Below, piece by piece: positions 8,924 through 17,097 of a stretch of DNA of 64,000 nucleotides. The stretch is from Paenibacillus baekrokdamisoli (lineage in GTDB: Bacteria > Bacillota > Bacilli > Paenibacillales > Paenibacillaceae): positions 3,968,001 to 4,032,000 of the forward strand of contig NZ_AP019308.1 of the NCBI RefSeq assembly GCF_003945345.1, in the 5' to 3' direction. Both the position numbers and the translations under genes were made by a program. The notes beneath the pieces were generated by a model. The model ran no database searches. It was given only the letters and a program-made list of their open reading frames with translations, and was not told where the DNA came from. The stretch's first letter is position 1. The number at the start of each line of letters is the position of its first letter.

Positions 8924-8943
8924 ATTTCTATAGATTTAGAAAT
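8924..8943. promoter_or_regulatory. second operator, upstream of the MFS gene
   Basis: ATTTCTATAGATTTAGAAAT is an exact copy of the site at 8580-8599. It lies between the regulator stop and the MFS start, so the pump can be controlled both from the upstream promoter and locally. Confidence 0.8.
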
Positions 8944-8992
8944 ATAAAAGTACAAAGATAGAGATAAAGAGATAAATAAGGAGTGGAAAACC

Positions 8993-10189
8993 ATGTCAAA
9001 TGCTTGGAAAATCTATATGCTAGCCATTGTAAGTTTTCTTGTAGGAACGTCGGAGTTTATTATAGCAGGTATTCTGGATAAGGTAGCTGCTGATATCGGG
9101 GTCTCCGTCTCCGCAGCAGGTCAGCTTATTACCGTATTCTCGCTAGCTTATGCCTTTGGTACTCCGTTCCTCATGGCTGCAACAGCTCGCATGGAACGAA
9201 GAAAGCTGCTGCTTTACTCACTCGCCGTATTCGTCATTGGTAACGGGCTCGCGGTCCTTCTTCCCGGATTTGGATTTCTTGTCGCTTCACGGGTCATTCT
9301 CGCTATGGGTACCGGAGTATTCGTCGTTACAGCATTAACTGTAGCTTCTAAGCTGGCACCTCCTGAGAAACAAGGAAGTGCCATTGCGACACTCGTTATG
9401 GGCTTCAGCACCGCTCTCATTGTTGGTGTTCCACTAGGAAGACTAGTCGCTTCCGTCTATAATTGGAAGCTGATCTTTGGCGGTATTGGCGTGCTTGGAA
9501 TAGCTGCGATGTTCATTATTTCCATTGCGATTCCACAAACTGACGGTGAAGAACCTGTACCGCTTCGACAGCAATTAGCGCTGCTGAAGCAGCCTCGAAT
9601 CGTAGTGGCCCTACTAGTAACCTTTTTCTGGATCGCTGGGTATTCCATCACTTATACGTATATTTCACCATTTCTCCTTACGGTTACAAAGATGAGTGAA
9701 CAAGGCGTCAGCGCGGGATTATTCGCATTCGGGATCGCCAGTTTGATCGGTTCTAAGCTCGGAGGCTTCAGCACGGATAGATGGGGCGTATCCCGGACAT
9801 TGGTCGGCGGCATGCTGCTGCACGCTATAGCTCTCATTCTGATTTCGCTATCAGCCCATTCACCGGCTATCGTATTCCCGCTGCTTATGCTGTGGTCATT
9901 CTCGGCTTGGTCGTCAGGTCCAACGCAGCAGTATCATTTAATCTCGCTTGCTCCAGAGGCTTCCAGTATTATGCTCAGTCTGAACAGTTCCGTTCTTCAG
10001 CTGGCCATGGCGGCTGGTGCGGGAATTGGCGGTGTCATTGTCGAGCAAGCATCATTGACATCCATTAGCTGGATAGGCGCGGCCGGCGTAACAATTGCTG
10101 CCGGAACAGCTGCTGCATCCTTTGGCTTATTTCGTTCACGGTCCATCTCAAAGGCCAAAAAAAGAGAACTTCAGAAGGCAGGAGCCTGA
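8993..10189 (+). CDS. MFS efflux permease (AraJ/YdhP-like) under ArsR control
   Basis: A 398-residue, 12-TM major-facilitator protein starting MSNAWKIYMLAIVSFLVGTS with EFIIAGILDKVAADIGVS. That N-terminal signature is typical of the DHA1 subgroup of AraJ/YdhP-like exporters (sugar or drug efflux). The loop after TM2 is degenerate (MAATARMERRKLLL). The soluble tail is Lys/Arg-rich. Start ATG 8993 has AAGGAGTG seven bases upstream. It is co-regulated with the ArsR-type gene before it, so it probably exports whatever that regulator senses. The transcript ends in a strong terminator 33 bp downstream. Confidence 0.87.
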   Translation: MSNAWKIYMLAIVSFLVGTSEFIIAGILDKVAADIGVSVSAAGQLITVFSLAYAFGTPFLMAATARMERRKLLLYSLAVFVIGNGLAVLLPGFGFLVASRVILAMGTGVFVVTALTVASKLAPPEKQGSAIATLVMGFSTALIVGVPLGRLVASVYNWKLIFGGIGVLGIAAMFIISIAIPQTDGEEPVPLRQQLALLKQPRIVVALLVTFFWIAGYSITYTYISPFLLTVTKMSEQGVSAGLFAFGIASLIGSKLGGFSTDRWGVSRTLVGGMLLHAIALILISLSAHSPAIVFPLLMLWSFSAWSSGPTQQYHLISLAPEASSIMLSLNSSVLQLAMAAGAGIGGVIVEQASLTSISWIGAAGVTIAAGTAAASFGLFRSRSISKAKKRELQKAGA

Positions 10190-10221
10190 TCCAAAGAAAT
10201 AGATGTCGACTCTTCCAAAAA

Positions 10222-10267
10222 AATAAAAGAAGTGTGCCGAAAATCACTTCTTTTATTACGTTTTTTT
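10222..10267 (+). terminator. rho-independent terminator
   Basis: AATAAAAGAAGTG pairs perfectly with CACTTCTTTTATT and seven T follow three bases later. It ends the regulator/MFS transcript. Confidence 0.9.
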
Positions 10268-10364
10268 CATATTATAAATGTACCGTTCACGTAAGTATGA
10301 CATGGCGTTAATATCACGTTAAAGAATCGCACGTATAATGCTTTAAAAGGAGGTGCAATGACGT

Positions 10365-10466
10365 ATGTATTATGAAGAGGATCGCGTACCATTCGAAGAA
10401 TCGGATGAGGAAAGCAAAGGAAAAAAACCATCCACAGACAAAGAAGAAACGGAGGCCGTTGTCTAA
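10365..10466 (+). CDS. 33-residue acidic small protein
   Basis: The ATG at 10365 follows a perfect AGGAGGTG at a 9-base spacing. The short ORF reads MYYEEDRVPFEESDEESKGK and ends with TAA after GCCGTTGTC. It is highly charged, with no signal peptide or TM segment. A TATAAT box (10334-10339) sits upstream and a hairpin with six T begins inside its 3' end, so it has its own transcription unit. No known family is recognised. It is likely real because ribosome site, promoter box and terminator agree. Confidence 0.6.
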   Translation: MYYEEDRVPFEESDEESKGKKPSTDKEETEAVV

Positions 10467-10486
10467 TCGACCGGGCTTCTTTTTTA
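10452..10486 (+). terminator. terminator of the small ORF
   Basis: GAGGCC and GGCTTC pair (one G-T) around a loop that includes the stop codon. Six T follow. Confidence 0.6.
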
Positions 10487-10541
10487 TATAGCAGCAGAAT
10501 TAATCATCCATGAAGCTCTAACCCCTTACACGGCTAAAAAG

Positions 10542-10593
10542 AAAAAGGGACTATCAATAAAGCAGTATCAGCTGCTGATTGATAGTCCCTTTT
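10542..10593 (-). terminator. rho-independent terminator
   Basis: AAAAGGGACTATCAAT pairs perfectly with ATTGATAGTCCCTTTT. The minus strand continues TCTTTTT. It lies 17 bp after the OatA-like stop. Confidence 0.92.
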
Positions 10594-10610
10594 GTCATTC
10601 CTTTCAATCG

Positions 10611-12671
10611 TTACTTACCTAGAGCACTGACGACAAGCTCCGCATAAGCCTTAGCTCCAGCCTTCTTCAGATGGACACCGTCTTTCTCAAAAAACTCCTT
10701 ATGACCTTCACTAGCGGAATACCAGTCGATCAAACAAATTGCAGGTATTTTCTCCACTGTACCTTCAAGCATCTCGTTTACAGTATCCTGCCATTTTGCC
10801 GGAACACGGGTATTAGCGATAAGAATTCGGTGATTGTCACCAATAGCGGCCAGCAGCTTATTCAGCTGTTTGGTTGAGAAAGAACCATTGGTCCCTAGCT
10901 CAATAAAGACGGTTTTCCCTAGTTTCCCATTCTTCTTCAGGTCCTCGATAACAGCTGTAGCTTGGATCAATTGTCTTCCTATCTTGCCATCAACAACAAT
11001 GCCTGGAACTAACTTTTCCAAATTTTCAGCGATATCCAGCATAACCGAGTCACCAATAGCCGTAACTCCGTCCTTGGCAAATGCATCACCTTTATCATTC
11101 TTAACGGGAGGCTTAGCTGCAGCACTGCTTCCTTCGCTGCTACCTTTACTGCTTCCCTTGCCTTCCCCCAAACCTGTTGTCGGTTTTTCCACTCCAGGCT
11201 TGATCGGCTTAGTATTTGTCGGTTTATCCGTACTTGTATTCGTTGAATCTGGTTTGGTTGTCTCGGGCTGCTTCGTTTGATTATCTACACCTGTCTCTGG
11301 AGTGTGGGCTGAGCCCTCTCCAACAACTGTCTGCTTCCCACTATTAGTCGAAGGAATCACTGGTTTCTCAGCTGTTCCTGTCTCATCTGGCCTATCAGCT
11401 GTTCCTGTCCCACCTAACTTCTGCCCGTTATCGGCTGAAGCATTCACTGCATTATCCCGCAGCACACTGCCTTGATTCGTACAAGAAACACAGGATATAA
11501 CTAGCACACAGATACTGAGCAGCATCGCAGCTTTACCAAGCTTTGGCTTGTGATTCCTCGCTTGCAGCAGCTGACTCCGCAGCCTGCCAAGTGCTCCGTG
11601 CCGAATCGGCTCCTCCACAAATCTCCAGGATAGCTCTGCCACAATGATCGTCAAAATCACTTGAATCAATGCTCTCCAAGGATGGAATTCACCAGCCTCG
11701 GCCGTTGGTGTCGTCAATACAATAATAGGATAATGGTATAAGTAAATGCCGTAGGAACGAACGCCGAACCATCGAATCGGTTTACTCCCAATAATACGAC
11801 CCAGAATACTTGCAGGATGGGCCATAGCTGCAACTACTGCTGCTGTAGCCAAAGCGGCCAATACCATGCCGCCGCGGTAAAGAAAGGAATCATATTCGCC
11901 AGTTTTGCCAATCATAATCAAGACAACAATTAGACCGGATGTAGCGATTCCATCTAAGGTAAGTCGTCCTCTTACAGACAGGGCTGAAGATAGCTTCCAG
12001 CTAGGCCAGACGACAGCAAGTGCAGCCCCTATGAGAAGAGCAAAGGCTCTCGTATCCGTTCCATAATAAACCCTGCTAGGATCAACACCAGGCTCATACA
12101 GTAGCGCCATAACGCCTGCGGATGCAGCAGCGGCAGTTATGATCGCTAACGCCAGCTTACCTCGCTGCGGTATGAAACGAAGAGCAATAGCTAGTACTAG
12201 CGGCCAAATCAGATAAAACTGCTCCTCAACGGCAAGCGACCATAAATGTCCGAATGGAGAAGCTGGTCCGAAGCTTTCGAAGTAAGAAACTTTATGAAAG
12301 ATAAGCCACCAATTGCTTATATAGAGCAGGGCGGAGCCGATATCCCCCTTTAAAGAAAAAAGTCGAGCTGCATCACTCATTAGCAGCCACAAGGAAACGA
12401 AAGCAATCATGATGAACATAGCTGGAAGCAGCCTGCGTGCCCGACGTACCCAAAAGGTTCTCAGATCCAATCGTCTGTTGCGACCCTGCTGCTTGAGCAG
12501 GATATCCGTAATGAGGTAACCGGAGAGGACGAAGAATATACCAACGCCGAGCAGTCCTCCTGGTAATCCTTTGATATTGAGATGGTAAGCAATGACCGCG
12601 AAGACGGCGATTGCTCGCAATCCATCCAATCCAGGCATGTAACGACCGCTGTTGTCTAAAGGCTTAGGCAT
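10611..12671 (-). CDS. OatA-like peptidoglycan/polysaccharide O-acetyltransferase
   Basis: A 686-residue membrane protein. Residues about 10-385 form an acyltransferase-3 domain with ten or more TM segments, opening with MPGLDGLRAIAVFAVIAYHL (catalytic His) and FFVLSGYLITDILL. A Thr/Lys/Pro/Ser-rich low-complexity linker spans roughly residues 405-535. The C-terminal extracytoplasmic SGNH domain has AIGDSVML (nucleophile Ser), ELGTNGS, and DGVHL with the Asp-His pair. This is the OatA/YrhL architecture that moves acetyl groups across the membrane onto muramic acid or other glycans. The ATG at 12671 is chosen because AAGGAG lies nine bases before it; a GTG 33 bp upstream lacks proper spacing. 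Confidence 0.88.
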   Translation of the reverse strand: MPKPLDNSGRYMPGLDGLRAIAVFAVIAYHLNIKGLPGGLLGVGIFFVLSGYLITDILLKQQGRNRRLDLRTFWVRRARRLLPAMFIMIAFVSLWLLMSDAARLFSLKGDIGSALLYISNWWLIFHKVSYFESFGPASPFGHLWSLAVEEQFYLIWPLVLAIALRFIPQRGKLALAIITAAAASAGVMALLYEPGVDPSRVYYGTDTRAFALLIGAALAVVWPSWKLSSALSVRGRLTLDGIATSGLIVVLIMIGKTGEYDSFLYRGGMVLAALATAAVVAAMAHPASILGRIIGSKPIRWFGVRSYGIYLYHYPIIVLTTPTAEAGEFHPWRALIQVILTIIVAELSWRFVEEPIRHGALGRLRSQLLQARNHKPKLGKAAMLLSICVLVISCVSCTNQGSVLRDNAVNASADNGQKLGGTGTADRPDETGTAEKPVIPSTNSGKQTVVGEGSAHTPETGVDNQTKQPETTKPDSTNTSTDKPTNTKPIKPGVEKPTTGLGEGKGSSKGSSEGSSAAAKPPVKNDKGDAFAKDGVTAIGDSVMLDIAENLEKLVPGIVVDGKIGRQLIQATAVIEDLKKNGKLGKTVFIELGTNGSFSTKQLNKLLAAIGDNHRILIANTRVPAKWQDTVNEMLEGTVEKIPAICLIDWYSASEGHKEFFEKDGVHLKKAGAKAYAELVVSALGK

Positions 12672-13114
12672 AATTGCAATCTCCTTCCCGAAGGGAGTAT
12701 TCACCCCTCTTGTTGTCCATTTGATATTGTTCTTCTAACGAAAATTATAGAGCCCCGCAAGGAAGAATGTCGTTACAGAAGAGTTACAGATTGGTATCAA
12801 TCTGGAATCAATAAATAGACCATTTGATTATCCCTAAACTCACTAAAATTGGTTACAAATTTAATACACACAAAAGGGCTCAATCTCATAATCAGTGATT
12901 GATTATTTTGTAACGGGCCCGTTTCGAGCCTAAGCCGATTTTTATCGCCGATAGGTGATTCTACACAGCGATTCAGGCGTTCAATAAGAAATAACAGAAA
13001 ACCTCCATTTAATTCTCTCAATTTTGAGCTGAGCAGTTCATTTAGCAGAACCCCGTAAACTTGAGTAGATTCACCTAAACCCCTATAACAGGAGCTTTTC
13101 CCTTTAGTCTTGCT
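12672..13114. other. gene-free stretch
   Basis: No frame here has both a ribosome site and a plausible protein. The promoter of the OatA-like gene must lie at its lower end. The only structures seen are a 12-bp palindrome AACGGGCCCGTT (12912-12923) and a short hairpin ATAATCA/TGATTAT just before it. Confidence 0.5.
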
Positions 13115-13297
13115 GAGCGGACTGTGGAACCGCTATTCAGATCGAAACACGACTCCAAACTAGTTCAAACGGACACAGGTTCCGCTATTAACTAAAATAA
13201 AGCTGATTTCAGATGATTTGCTGGAGAATAGCGTCTTCTCTGTCCTTTAATCCACCTACATGCAACGATTGGGCTGAAATAAGAGCTCTCCTGTCCG
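13115..13297. repeat. degenerate palindromic intergenic repeats
   Basis: Two direct 20-mers, CGGACTGTGGAACCGCTATT (13118-13137) and CGGACACAGGTTCCGCTATT (13170-13189), agree at 15 of 20 positions. A third, inverted, diverged copy reads AATAAGAGCTCTCCTGTCCG (13278-13297). The last two would be the inverted ends of a roughly 130-bp element. Repeats of this look are common between Paenibacillus genes as I remember them; I cannot confirm this here. No coding function. Confidence 0.55.
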
Positions 13298-13365
13298 CTC
13301 ACGCTCAGCATCTGATTACCTTCGTCGTCAACCACAAGTTTTGGCGTAGTGCCAAGTTTAATACA

Positions 13366-13413
13366 CAAAAAAGAACATGATTCATAGTCCCGTCAGACAT
13401 GAATCATGTTCTT
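13366..13413 (-). terminator. strong terminator hairpin
   Basis: AAGAACATGATTCAT and ATGAATCATGTTCTT form a perfect 15-bp stem with a 13-base loop. On the minus strand six T follow. It lies 215 bp past the response-regulator stop and would end that transcript or terminate a leader RNA. Confidence 0.85.
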
Positions 13414-13428
13414 CTTGAATCATTTTGC

Positions 13429-13450
13429 AATCCCCGTGCCACCCTGGTTC
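13429..13450 (-). promoter_or_regulatory. T-box-like sequence, possible orphan leader remnant
   Basis: The minus strand reads AACCAGGGTGGCACGGGGA, matching the T-box consensus AGGGTGGNACCGCG at 12 of 14 positions. The strong terminator at 13366-13413 follows within 20 bases, as in T-box leaders. I could not recognise the Stem I motifs upstream, and no amino-acid gene follows within 700 bp. It may be the remains of a leader whose gene was lost. Confidence 0.3.
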
Positions 13451-13627
13451 ATTCATCCGCAGAAAAAATACCTTTGTTCTGAAACTCACAAACCATGCTT
13501 GCTTATATGCTTCAGCATTACAGGACCGACCAGCCCTGATGCTACCGGTAACGAATTGTTCGAAAGCAGCAGGTTAGGCCCCCTTCATCCAGACAATAAC
13601 CAACATCACGCCACCATCTATCGCCAG

Positions 13628-15223
13628 TCATTGGATCCCTCGTCTCTCTTTACGATTCAAGGTATTCTCAGCACGATCATCAGCTCGGTTAACTCGCTCA
13701 TTCTTGCGGTAATCTAACGGTGTTGAGCTAGTAAACTCCGAGAATAACCGGGAAAAATAACGGGAATTAGGAATACCCACCTGCTCAGCAATTTCATAAA
13801 CCTTCAAATCAGATCCCCGAAGCAGCTCCTTGGCTTGATTCAAGCGGACCTCCTGAACATAATCGTGGAAGCTCTTCCCTGTCTCCATGCGAAATAGAGC
13901 AGCAAACCAGCTTGGACTTAAATTCACTCGCTTAGCAGTTTCGGTCAAATCAATATGCGCAAAATCAACCGCTATCCACCTAGTAGCCTCCTTGATTTCC
14001 TTGCGCATGCTGCCTGAGGCATTAGGCTGCCGTTTCATTAATACCGATGCTAAGCCGCGCATTTCTCGAATGAGAATCGATGCATGAAGCGTAGAGTCAA
14101 CTGTCTGCTTGAAACGGGCAAGCAGCTTGTTCATTCCTGCTTCCTCCTGATGCTCCCACTCAAAAGACTCCAATTGGCTGAGTATCGCCAGTGCCATCTG
14201 TCTAACTTGACTAGGAGCAGGATAGAACACTGTCCCGATTAAGTCAGACCATGCCTGGATCTGTGCTGCTAACTCCTCACCATCCTTGCACCCAACTGTG
14301 CTAGTGATAGCTGCGAGGATGATCCGGAACCGTTCAGGTGGAAAAGCAGCAAACTCAATTCTCTCCTCTTTTCGTATCATTTCTCCTGGATCAGCATAAA
14401 AACCAGCGTCACATAACGCCAATCCTTGCTGATAAGCGCCGGGCAGATCACTCAATCTGCGATAAACCCCGCTAGCTCCAATCGCATAATCTTCCATACC
14501 TCCATTGTTTCTAAGCCAGTCGCCTATACGACTACATGTCGAGTTGTACCAGCTATAAAAAGAAGTATCCCCTTCACGGGCTATGGAATAGCAATAAAAA
14601 CACCAAATGTCCGGTGTGACCCTTATCAGTATATAGCTGCGCTGGTTCTCGGATCTTCCCGCGTCAGCCAACTCCTCCATCCATTCCTCCTGCATACGCC
14701 GCGCCGTCCGGATCAGGGTAATCGCATAGATATCATGCGCGAAGCCTGCTTGCTTCAAGTTCATAAGGACCTGCTCGGAAGGGGACAGCAATAGCTCCTG
14801 AAGCAGAACCCGTACAAGCAGTTCGTTCTCCATATGCTCCTTCCGTATGGAAGCAGCTGTTCGCTGCAGCACACCAACAAACTCTTCCTCACTGAGCATG
14901 ACCTTCGTCAAATAATCACCCGCTCCGAACCTCAGTGCACGCTGCACCTTTCCAAAATCCTCATAACAGGTCAAGAGTACCACCTTGGGAGGTGATGGCT
15001 GCTGCTGAATCTGCTGCAGCAGCTCAAGCCCGTCCATCACTGGCATACCGATATCCGTTATGACAATATCCGGCTTTAGACGTTCTACGTATTGAAGCGC
15101 CTGAACTCCATTCTCAGCTTCACCTACAATTTCGAAGCCATGTGCAGCAAGTCCGAAGCTGCGAATACGCCGAAGTGCAAGCGGCTCATCATCGACCAGC
15201 AGTAATTTGACGGTTTGGCTCAC
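13628..15223 (-). CDS. AraC-type response regulator (YesN-like)
   Basis: A protein of 531 residues. The N-terminal receiver domain (KLLLVDDEPLALRRI, phospho-acceptor Asp in DIVITDIGMPVMDG, VVLLTCYEDF, LTKVML) is followed by a long middle region. The C-terminal AraC/XylS HTH pair holds NLSPSWFAALFRMETGKSF and GIPNSRYFSRLFSEFTSSTP. It is expected to activate the adjacent carbohydrate ABC operon. The GTG at 15223 is preferred because GGAGG lies nine bases upstream; ATGs at 15232 and 15244 are too close to or before that site. Its 5' end overlaps the 3' end of the kinase gene by 35 bp, which suggests coupled translation. Confidence 0.9.
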   Translation of the reverse strand: MSQTVKLLLVDDEPLALRRIRSFGLAAHGFEIVGEAENGVQALQYVERLKPDIVITDIGMPVMDGLELLQQIQQQPSPPKVVLLTCYEDFGKVQRALRFGAGDYLTKVMLSEEEFVGVLQRTAASIRKEHMENELLVRVLLQELLLSPSEQVLMNLKQAGFAHDIYAITLIRTARRMQEEWMEELADAGRSENQRSYILIRVTPDIWCFYCYSIAREGDTSFYSWYNSTCSRIGDWLRNNGGMEDYAIGASGVYRRLSDLPGAYQQGLALCDAGFYADPGEMIRKEERIEFAAFPPERFRIILAAITSTVGCKDGEELAAQIQAWSDLIGTVFYPAPSQVRQMALAILSQLESFEWEHQEEAGMNKLLARFKQTVDSTLHASILIREMRGLASVLMKRQPNASGSMRKEIKEATRWIAVDFAHIDLTETAKRVNLSPSWFAALFRMETGKSFHDYVQEVRLNQAKELLRGSDLKVYEIAEQVGIPNSRYFSRLFSEFTSSTPLDYRKNERVNRADDRAENTLNRKERRGIQ

Positions 15224-16973
15224 TGCGTCCATCCTCCGTTTCAATAACCCTCAATTTAACGGTAACTATCGTGCCCGATTGCGGATCGCTTTCGATACCA
15301 AGTCCGTAACCAACTCCATAATATAACTGAACGCGTTCATGCACATTGCGAAAACCGATGTGATTGCCATCGTTTATCGTTTCGGTATCAATACCCGCAG
15401 CAGCTTGGAGAAGACCATCGAGTTTGTCCTTGCTCATCCCGACACCATTATCAGCTACAATAATCTCCAGTTCCTTGCCGCTTGGCCTAACCGTAACCGT
15501 CAGCTTCCCCTTCCTGCCCGTAAGCGGACGCAAGCCATGAAATACCGCATTCTCGACAATCGGCTGCAGCACCAGCTTCAGAACAGGGATGCTTCCAAGT
15601 TTCTCATCCATATCCTCCACGTTAAATTCAAAACTGTCCTCATAACGCACAGATTGAATATACAAGTAGTCCTTCACATAGGTCAGCTCCTCATCCAGCC
15701 GCCTCAAGACATTCGTACGATCCAGTCCATATTTGAGGAGTCGGATGAGAACGGTCATCACACGATGAATTTCCTCTTTGCCCTTGAAATCGACCATAAT
15801 ATCAATGGTGTTCAGCGTGTTATACAGAAAATGGGGGTTGATTTGCGCCAGCAGCATTTGAAAATCAGCCTGCCGCTTCTGCTCCTCCGTCTGCTTCAGC
15901 GTCTCGATGAGCTCTTGAATCGTACGCATCATACGGTTGAATTCCCTTGCCATTTCTCCGAATTCATCCTGCCTGACTACCTCAAACGTGTGATCCAGAT
16001 GGCCTGTGGCAATATGCCGAATCCCTTTTGTTAATGAGGTAATCGGTTTTGTGAACCACCAGGACACGCCGATATATAAGAAAATAAGTCCTGCTGAGCC
16101 CAGAAGCAGAATCATGATGGCAAATTGAACAATGGGGCGGTACTTGTTCTCAAGCGTCTTTACATCCCCAACAATGACAACCTTCCAGAAGGGTGCCTGC
16201 TTCATATCCGAAATCACATAATATTCATCGTTTCGTTCAAAGTTTGCTTTCGCCGCTGAAAGCGTTTGCGTGTTTCGTTCGGCATATTCTAGCGTTTCAT
16301 AACTGTTGCGAGCTACGATGGTTATGGAATAAATCAGCCTATCCTTTTGATCATACAGCAGCGTACGGGTATCATAGTTCCCGGCAAAAGCTGCGCTTCG
16401 CTGAACAATGCTCGTCACATCGGTGACGAATGCAAGCACCCCTTCCTGCTTGCCCTCCTCGTCAATCACTTGCTTCGTTACAATACTGACTAGACTGTTG
16501 AGGCCGGTCGAACCCATCGTGGAGGTGAAGGGCTCCGACCAGACAACACCCATATTAGAGTTCTTTGTCTGGGCCCTAATGACATTCATCTCCTTCTGGG
16601 CAAAGCTGTCCCAGAAGTACTCCGGATAACCAACGATCAGCCCATCATTACGAAGATAGACGACACCGCGCACCAATTCTGGCCTTGTCTGTGCGGCAGC
16701 TTCCATGGAGCGAACCCAATCGGCAGGCACTTTCTCCCCATATAAGATTTCATCCTCAATTCCCAGCACATTAAGCACCAAATCATTCATCTGGCTTTCC
16801 ATCAATCTTACAGACTGCACCACCATACCATTCAATGCGCCATCCTGCGTCTGACGCAAAAATGACGTCGTATTAGACTGCGCAAGCAGAATGATCGCCG
16901 CCTCCAGAATTAAGCTTGGCATAATCAACCAAATAAGCAGCTTGGTCCTCGCACCGATTCGTCCACCTCGCAT
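15189..16973 (-). CDS. sensor histidine kinase (YesM-like)
   Basis: A 594-residue membrane kinase. It has one TM segment near residues 8-28, an extracytoplasmic Cache-like sensor, a second TM near residue 295, a HAMP domain (TSLTKGIRHIATGHLD) and a His_kinase domain with phospho-acceptor His in LLAQINPHFLYNTLN. The ATP-binding part contains PIVENAVFHG and VADNGVGM. Such kinases sense extracellular oligosaccharides or occupied binding proteins. AAGGAGTGAGG just upstream fixes the ATG at 16973; earlier in-frame ATGs are not used. It follows the binding-protein gene by 124 bp and overlaps the response regulator. Confidence 0.93.
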   Translation of the reverse strand: MRGGRIGARTKLLIWLIMPSLILEAAIILLAQSNTTSFLRQTQDGALNGMVVQSVRLMESQMNDLVLNVLGIEDEILYGEKVPADWVRSMEAAAQTRPELVRGVVYLRNDGLIVGYPEYFWDSFAQKEMNVIRAQTKNSNMGVVWSEPFTSTMGSTGLNSLVSIVTKQVIDEEGKQEGVLAFVTDVTSIVQRSAAFAGNYDTRTLLYDQKDRLIYSITIVARNSYETLEYAERNTQTLSAAKANFERNDEYYVISDMKQAPFWKVVIVGDVKTLENKYRPIVQFAIMILLLGSAGLIFLYIGVSWWFTKPITSLTKGIRHIATGHLDHTFEVVRQDEFGEMAREFNRMMRTIQELIETLKQTEEQKRQADFQMLLAQINPHFLYNTLNTIDIMVDFKGKEEIHRVMTVLIRLLKYGLDRTNVLRRLDEELTYVKDYLYIQSVRYEDSFEFNVEDMDEKLGSIPVLKLVLQPIVENAVFHGLRPLTGRKGKLTVTVRPSGKELEIIVADNGVGMSKDKLDGLLQAAAGIDTETINDGNHIGFRNVHERVQLYYGVGYGLGIESDPQSGTIVTVKLRVIETEDGRSEPNRQITAGR

Positions 16974-17097
16974 GACCTCACTCCTTGTTCCAAACTGAAC
17001 ATCATGTACAACAAGTATACCCGCCACTACCTTATGGTCAAGGCAATGGCAGGTAACTTGTGTAAATAACAATTATGCGCAGTCCGGAAACTTAAGG

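Noticed and set aside
12797..13021. 74-codon minus-strand ORF in the gene-free stretch
   Set aside because: No ribosome site before its start and no recognisable protein character.
15339..16034. 231-codon plus-strand ORF
   Set aside because: Antisense shadow of the histidine kinase catalytic region.
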